From the NCBI GenBank assembly GCA_036274695.1, contig DASUFF010000097.1, positions 1 to 10,633 of the forward strand: a DNA stretch of 10,633 bases, read 5' to 3'. Shown one piece after another: positions 6,035-10,633 of the stretch (position 1 is the stretch's first letter; each line of letters opens with the position of its first letter). Both the position numbers and the translations under genes were made by a program. The notes beneath the pieces are model-generated. The model saw only the letters and a program-made list of their open reading frames with translations. It was not told the origin of the DNA and did no database searches. The stretch is from DASUFF01 sp036274695. GTDB lineage: Bacteria; UBA10199; JACPAL01; GCA-016699445.

Positions 6035-7072
6035 CTAGAAATTTTCCATCCGAATCTTGGTCAAGATGGATTGCATGTCCTCGGGCATCGGCGCCTCGAA
6101 AGTCAGCGATGCGCCCGTGGTCGGATGGACGAAATGATAGGTCCCGGCGTGCAGGGCCTGTCCTTTGATGTCGAAAATCTCGGCGTCCTCCGGAGGTCCG
6201 TATTTCGGATCGCCCACCAGGGGATGGCCGATCGATGCCATGTGGACGCGGATCTGATGCGTCCGTCCGGTGGCGATCTTCACCTTCACCAGCGTGTGAT
6301 TCCGAAAGCGCTCGACGACCCGGTAGGAGCTGTGCGCCTCCCGGGCGTTCAGAAGTTCCTCGGATTGGCGTGTCAGAGGATAAACGGAGAGACGCCCGCG
6401 ATGCTCCGGAGCGATGCCGAGCTCGGGCCTTTTGTCGAAGACGGCCATCTTCTGCTCGAAGGGATCCTTGCCCACCGCCAGATCGATCTTCCCATCGTCC
6501 TCGGCGATGACGCCGTGGACGATGGCCGTATATTCATGAAAGCGCCCCGAGGAATCGGCATAACGCTCTTCGATCAGCCTCTGTTGCGCCAGGTCGGTCT
6601 TGGCGAACACCAAGGTTCCGGACGTGTCCTTGTCCAGGCGCGAGGTCGCGCCCGGTTGGAGTTCTCCGATCTTCATCCCCCATTGCGGATGGAGGCCCAG
6701 CAGGGCGTGCGACAAGGTCCCCGTCAGCGTATGGGCCGTCGGATGGCAGTCCATGCCGCGCGGCTTGTCGACGACGGCGATCTGGTCGTCCTCATAGAGG
6801 ACCTTGAGAGGAATGTTCTCCGGTTTGAGCTGGTAGCCCCTGGGAAGGGATTTTCGGAGCCTTTCGTATCCCTGCCGGAAATACGTCGATTCCTCGTCTA
6901 TCTCCGTCGGATCCGAGGATTCGGTGATTTCGATGTAGGTCTTGAGCGGATTGCTCAGCAGCGAACGCGTCCAATGCAGCGAGACCACGAGCGCGGACAG
7001 GGCCGCGCCCCCTCCCAGGAGGACGAAGAAAAGCCAGTGCCGGAGGAACCAAAACCGTTTGCCGCCGTTCAT
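6035..7072 (-). CDS. RluA-family pseudouridine synthase with N-terminal membrane anchor
   Basis: The family isomerises uridine to pseudouridine in rRNA or tRNA. Seen in 345 residues: a basic start and a hydrophobic segment at about 8-32, which looks like a signal anchor; a polar linker to about 85; then the catalytic domain. It contains YEDDQIAVVDKPRGM (93-107), motif II SRLDKDTSG (144-152) with catalytic Asp147, and the hallmark GRTHQIRVH (269-277) followed by GHPLVGDPKYG (282-292). Ser144 replaces the usual His of HRLD. No S4 domain is apparent; the anchor and linker take its place. The ATG overlaps the RT stop (ATGA, 7072-7069), so translation is probably coupled. The frame stays open far upstream inside the RT gene, but that part is antisense-like noise. 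RNA target unknown; the anchor makes an ordinary rRNA role uncertain. Confidence 0.9.
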   Translation of the reverse strand: MNGGKRFWFLRHWLFFVLLGGGAALSALVVSLHWTRSLLSNPLKTYIEITESSDPTEIDEESTYFRQGYERLRKSLPRGYQLKPENIPLKVLYEDDQIAVVDKPRGMDCHPTAHTLTGTLSHALLGLHPQWGMKIGELQPGATSRLDKDTSGTLVFAKTDLAQQRLIEERYADSSGRFHEYTAIVHGVIAEDDGKIDLAVGKDPFEQKMAVFDKRPELGIAPEHRGRLSVYPLTRQSEELLNAREAHSSYRVVERFRNHTLVKVKIATGRTHQIRVHMASIGHPLVGDPKYGPPEDAEIFDIKGQALHAGTYHFVHPTTGASLTFEAPMPEDMQSILTKIRMENF

Positions 7073-8496
7073 TTCGTTTGAGCCCCGAAAAAGTTGGTCT
7101 TCACGAAGCGCAGGAAGGAGCGGGCTTCTCGCCATTTCAGCGTCAGGAAGGAGACGGGCTGGTGTTCCGCCAGCTGCTCTACGTAATTCGTGCCGTAATA
7201 TTTCCGCCAGCCCGTGTAGGGCCCCAGGGGGCGCCGGCGATTGATGCGGTAGTAGGCCCCGACGACGCTCTTGTAACCCACTTCCCGGAACCAGGCCTCG
7301 GGCACCAGCTCCCGGTCGCGCGGGGTGCTTTCGCGCAGGATGCAGCGGCGGATGCGTGATTTGATGTAGCGGTCGAGTTCTCTCAGGCGTTCGTCGCGGT
7401 TGACCACGGGAAAGGAGCGGATCCACGGCAGCTGGGCCATGCCCCGGTCGCACCGGGCGTTCAAATCGGTGACGATCTGTTTCAGGAACCGTTTCCGGTC
7501 GCCGGGCGTCGCATTGGACAGGTGGCGGTAGCGCCGGCGGGGGAGTTGGTCGCGGATCCATTCGCGGTATTTGCGGACGGCCTTGGATCCGACCTCGATC
7601 TCCGCGCCTTGAAATTGGTTCCCCAGATATTCGAAGGCCTCGCCGGGTTTGGCCAGGACCGTTTTCTCCTCCGACAACTTCAGGCCGTGGGCCTCCAAAT
7701 AGCCTTTGATGACGTCGATGCCGGCATGGAGCCTTTCTTCCGTGTCCGCGAGGAGCAGGATGTCGTCCCCGAAGCGCGTGTATTCGAAGCGTTTGACGAA
7801 CATCGCCCGGTCCAGATCGGCCAGGTAGAAATTGGCGCAGATCGGCGTCAGGCTGGACCCGGACGGGATGCCGTGAATGGGCGAGGAGATGATGCCGTGC
7901 GAGCACTTGCGCTGGTGCACGAACTTCTCCAGCAGTTCCATGACCTCCGGCTCGTCGGGCAGGATGTTTCGGAATTTCTGCAGGAGGAGGGTCTGCGCGA
8001 TGCCGTCGGTGTAGCTCGGGATATCGGTCTTGAAGACCCAAAGCCCGTCGGGGGCTTGGGAAAAGAGCTTGTGGACCTTCCTGGCGGCGGGGCCGTTCCC
8101 GTAGAAGCGCCCTTTCCGATAGGAATACAGGTTCGGGTGATAATGCCTCTCCATCCACGGCGACAACACGTCCGCCATCGCCTTCTGGATGACCTTGTCG
8201 CGCAGCGCGGAGATGTAGACCTCGCGCATCTCGCCGTTGTCCTTGGGAACTTTGCGCAGGATTTGCGGGTAGAAGGGCAGTCCGCGGTCCATCAGGAAGA
8301 CGCGGCATTCCTCCAGCCTTTCTTCCAATTGCTTGTCGAATTCGATCAGATCGACGCCGTCGATGCCGGTGGTGAACCGTCTGTAGACGCCCATTTCGGG
8401 GTCGTGATGCTTCTCGCGAATGAGGTGGTAGGCGGCCAGGATGCGGTCCGGGTGGACTATATTTTGGTACAGACCCCCCATCGGCATCCTGGCCAT
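7069..8496 (-). CDS. Reverse transcriptase, unassigned family
   Basis: This is an RNA-directed DNA polymerase of 475 residues. Seen: fingers segment with REVYISALRDKVIQKAM and HPNLYSYRKGR (91-130), as in group II-type RTs; motif A FKTDIPSY (155-162) with Asp158; motif B GIPSGSSLTP (209-218) and Asn222; motif C FGDD (242-245) with Asp244 and Asp245; motif D GLKLSEEKT (271-279); motif E FEYLG (288-292). A basic thumb and about 170 residues of C-terminal domain follow, including LRELDRYIKSRIRR (371-384). There is no CxxC-type HNH endonuclease, no YADD and no evident retron-specific motif. The ATG at 8496 has only a weak GGA upstream; the ATG at 8481 has AGGA five bases before it and is a serious alternative. 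A structured non-coding region lies upstream and an RluA-type gene overlaps downstream. Unknown-group or defence-associated RT is my best guess. Confidence 0.92.
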   Translation of the reverse strand: MARMPMGGLYQNIVHPDRILAAYHLIREKHHDPEMGVYRRFTTGIDGVDLIEFDKQLEERLEECRVFLMDRGLPFYPQILRKVPKDNGEMREVYISALRDKVIQKAMADVLSPWMERHYHPNLYSYRKGRFYGNGPAARKVHKLFSQAPDGLWVFKTDIPSYTDGIAQTLLLQKFRNILPDEPEVMELLEKFVHQRKCSHGIISSPIHGIPSGSSLTPICANFYLADLDRAMFVKRFEYTRFGDDILLLADTEERLHAGIDVIKGYLEAHGLKLSEEKTVLAKPGEAFEYLGNQFQGAEIEVGSKAVRKYREWIRDQLPRRRYRHLSNATPGDRKRFLKQIVTDLNARCDRGMAQLPWIRSFPVVNRDERLRELDRYIKSRIRRCILRESTPRDRELVPEAWFREVGYKSVVGAYYRINRRRPLGPYTGWRKYYGTNYVEQLAEHQPVSFLTLKWREARSFLRFVKTNFFGAQTK

Positions 8497-8503
8497 CTGG
8501 TTT

Positions 8504-8787
8504 TCCGTCGGAACGGTCGTCTTACTGCTGACGACAATTGGTTAACGGAAGAGATGATGAGAGAACGTGAAGACCTGCCAACGGTAGGTCTGATCGTTCT
8601 GTCGGATTCTCCGAAATTAACCACTCCCCGCTTCTTTCGAAGCGGGGCTTATTATTACGCCGCTCCCCCATGCCAGAGAGGGCCTTCCCGTTGCCGGGTC
8701 GGCTGATGAGCGGCGCCTTAGACACGAGGCATGACGGGCTCGGCCTACCACCACCTTTCGAAGCCCATCGGTTCCGGCGGACGCTTC
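8504..8787 (-). ncRNA. Candidate structured RNA upstream of the reverse transcriptase
   Basis: About 280 nt hold no convincing gene but many complementary arms. The ends pair: 8504-8516 with 8769-8781 (11 of 13 on the minus strand). Inside are 8516-8521/8530-8535 (6 bp); 8539-8545/8617-8623 (7 bp) enclosing two hairpins, 8562-8600 (6 bp, 3x3 internal loop, then 9 pairs with one mismatch) and 8602-8614 (5 bp); 8626-8634/8639-8647 (9 bp); 8658-8665/8708-8715 (8 bp) enclosing 8687-8698 (4 bp); and 8760-8764/8783-8787. Read on the minus strand, two loops are GNRA type (GAAA, GCAA). A promoter-like element sits just upstream. Inference: an RT-associated RNA, comparable in position to retron or DRT RNAs. 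Strand is likely but not certain, because three imperfect pairs are better on the plus strand. Confidence 0.6.
8626..8647 (-). repeat. Strong hairpin with GAAA tetraloop
   Basis: Arms 8626-8634 and 8639-8647 are perfectly complementary over 9 bp with a 4-nt loop. On the minus strand the loop is GAAA closed by C-G, a stable GNRA fold; on the plus strand it is UUUC. There is no T-tract on either side, so it is not a classical terminator. It is the strongest single helix in the RT-upstream region. Confidence 0.75.
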
Positions 8788-8789
8788 AA

Positions 8790-8795
8790 AGTGTA
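8790..8795 (-). promoter_or_regulatory. Possible extended -10 element for the RT-upstream RNA and RT operon
   Basis: Read on the minus strand, TGTTACACT contains a TACACT hexamer (8795-8790) with an upstream TG, i.e. an extended -10. A poor -35 (TTTCAA or TTCAAT) lies 16-17 bases farther up. The predicted start, about 8787-8783, falls exactly where the paired region begins. The surrounding 8811-8872 stretch is AT-rich. It includes an inverted repeat TTATC-N5-GATAA (8845-8859) and no gene. Confidence 0.4.
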
Positions 8796-8885
8796 ACAAG
8801 ATGCTACCGGAATTGAAAAGAAAAACGACGCTGAATTTTGATTTTTATCGAATTGATAAGAAGGAAATTGAGTTGACGCACCCGG

Positions 8886-10148
<1,263 letters not shown>

Positions 10149-10155
10149 GGGAATA

Positions 10156-10191
10156 AGTCCTATAAGTCGTATAGGTCCTCTAGGACCTATC
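10156..10191. repeat. Degenerate 9-bp tandem repeat with palindromic end, between gltA and icd
   Basis: Four head-to-tail 9-mers can be read: AGTCCTATA, AGTCGTATA, GGTCCTCTA and GGACCTATC, the first two differing at one base. The last part also forms a perfect inverted repeat, ATAGGTCC (10171-10178) and GGACCTAT (10183-10190) with a 4-base loop, overlapping the gltA stop codon. No T-tract follows on the minus strand, so it is unlikely to be a strong terminator. It could attenuate or process the gltA-icd mRNA or simply be a spreading intergenic repeat. Confidence 0.6.
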
Positions 10192-10633
10192 GTTGATCGA
10201 TGGGTACGTATTTCAGGTCGCGCGGTCCGATATACTCGGACTGCGGACGGATCAGGCGGTTGTTCCGGTACTGCTCCAAGATATGGGCCGTCCATCCGGC
10301 CGAACGGGACATGGCGAAGATGGCGGTGAAGAGGTCCACCGGGATGCCCATGGTTTGGTAGAGCGTCGCCGAGAAGAAATCGACGTTGGGATCGAGGCCC
10401 TTCAGCTCCTTCATGACCTTCTGGATCTCGATGGACATGTCGAACCATTTCATCTGCCCGCTCTTGCGGCTGAAGGCTTCCGACATCTTCATCAGGTGCT
10501 TCGCGCGCGGGTCGATGGTCTTGTAGACGCGGTGGCCGAAGCCGAAGATCACGCGCTTGTTGGCCAGCTCGTTCTCGATGTATTCGCGCACGTGCGCGAT
10601 GTTGCCGATGGCGCGCAGGGTCTTGATGACCTC
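10187..10633 (-). CDS. gltA: Citrate synthase, C-terminal 148 residues
   Basis: This is the first TCA-cycle enzyme, condensing acetyl-CoA with oxaloacetate to citrate. Only the 3' part is present; the frame is open to the window edge and the start lies outside. Seen (fragment numbering): GFGHRVYKTIDPRAKHL (31-47) with the catalytic-region His34 and Arg35; NVDFFSATLY (83-92) with the catalytic Asp85; GIPVDLFTAIFAMSR (96-110) with Arg110; AGWTAHILEQ; NRLIRP near the end. All are hallmarks of the citrate synthase large-domain active site. The stop is 38 bp before icd on the same strand, so the two genes are probably co-transcribed. 2-Methylcitrate synthase is a paralogue that cannot be excluded from the fragment alone, but the icd neighbour favours citrate synthase. 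Confidence 0.95.
   Translation of the reverse strand, partial: EVIKTLRAIGNIAHVREYIENELANKRVIFGFGHRVYKTIDPRAKHLMKMSEAFSRKSGQMKWFDMSIEIQKVMKELKGLDPNVDFFSATLYQTMGIPVDLFTAIFAMSRSAGWTAHILEQYRNNRLIRPQSEYIGPRDLKYVPIDQR

Noticed and set aside
6033..6040. TTCTAGAA palindrome at the convergent ABC/RluA gene ends
   Set aside because: It simply spans the junction of two stop regions; too short and without a T-tract to be called a terminator.
5063..7081. Long plus-strand open frame across the ABC 3' end and the RluA gene
   Set aside because: It is a shifted frame over the ABC gene and antisense to RluA, with His/Arg/Gly-rich composition typical of GC-rich shadow frames.
7073..8308. Upstream extension of the RluA frame to about 757 codons
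   Set aside because: The extension is Arg/Pro-rich, overlaps the whole RT motif region in another frame and has no domain. The ATG at 7072 fits the ATGA junction.
7522..8706. Plus-strand frame of 394 codons antisense to the RT
   Set aside because: The RT strand has clear catalytic motifs; the antisense translation has none.
8522..8725. Minus-strand open frame of 67 codons (GTG start) upstream of the RT
   Set aside because: It lies across the paired arms, has no Shine-Dalgarno and no recognisable domain. The inverted repeats explain the region better. A second 60-codon frame at 8617-8799 is rejected for the same reasons.
7069..8787. Diversity-generating retroelement
   Set aside because: No Avd-like gene, no template/variable repeat pair and no DGR-type YMDD motif are visible in the window.
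7069..8787. Group II intron
   Set aside because: No domain V-like hairpin with its bulge, no HNH endonuclease and no intron boundary seen. The GAAA hairpin at 8626-8647 is a plain 9-bp stem.

Overview
The window is bacterial, gene-dense and roughly 60% GC by eye. Most genes have Shine-Dalgarno sequences. Long antisense open frames are common, as expected in GC-rich coding DNA. The gene set (gltA, NADP-type icd and LDH-like mdh of the TCA cycle, plus a LexA repressor) suggests a free-living respiratory bacterium. A deltaproteobacterial or Bdellovibrionota-like lineage would fit the LexA/DnaE context and the gene grouping, but this is inference and the lineage cannot be fixed from the sequence alone.

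Layout. The left block (1-2520, minus strand) reads in transcription order: lexA, a 3' fragment of a DnaE-type DNA polymerase gene, a secreted Cys-rich protein of unknown function, mdh, and at the very edge the first codons of what may be sdhC. The middle block (2631-6032) holds a zinc-ribbon/bL12-like/membrane protein (plus), a 2,4-dienoyl-CoA-reductase-type SDR (minus) and an ABC transporter half-protein with a near-leaderless start (plus). The third block (6035 to about 8790, minus strand) holds a reverse transcriptase (RT) gene whose stop overlaps the start of a membrane-anchored RluA-family pseudouridine synthase (ATGA, 4 nt). It is preceded by about 280 nt of non-coding DNA packed with inverted repeats. 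The right block (8886-10633, minus strand) is icd preceded by the 3' end of gltA.

How the genes may work together. gltA-icd and mdh-(sdhC?) look like two parts of one TCA-cycle gene group, now separated by nearly 8 kb of unrelated genes in mixed orientation. lexA is followed at once by the last ~50 codons of a DnaE-like gene, which suggests that a lexA-imuA-imuB-dnaE2 mutagenesis cassette was once here and was deleted internally.

The most interesting candidate is the 8.8-6.0 kb unit: structured RNA, RT, then RluA-type enzyme. The RNA has a long-range closing stem joining its two ends and several internal hairpins, two of them with GNRA loops on the RT strand. A minus-strand promoter-like element lies where the RNA would begin. 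This resembles the RNA-plus-RT organisation of retrons and other RT-based defence systems, but the RT lacks the features I would expect of a classical retron RT, DGR RT or group II intron maturase. The translationally coupled, membrane-anchored pseudouridine synthase is an unusual partner. Function, including any role in defence, is a hypothesis.
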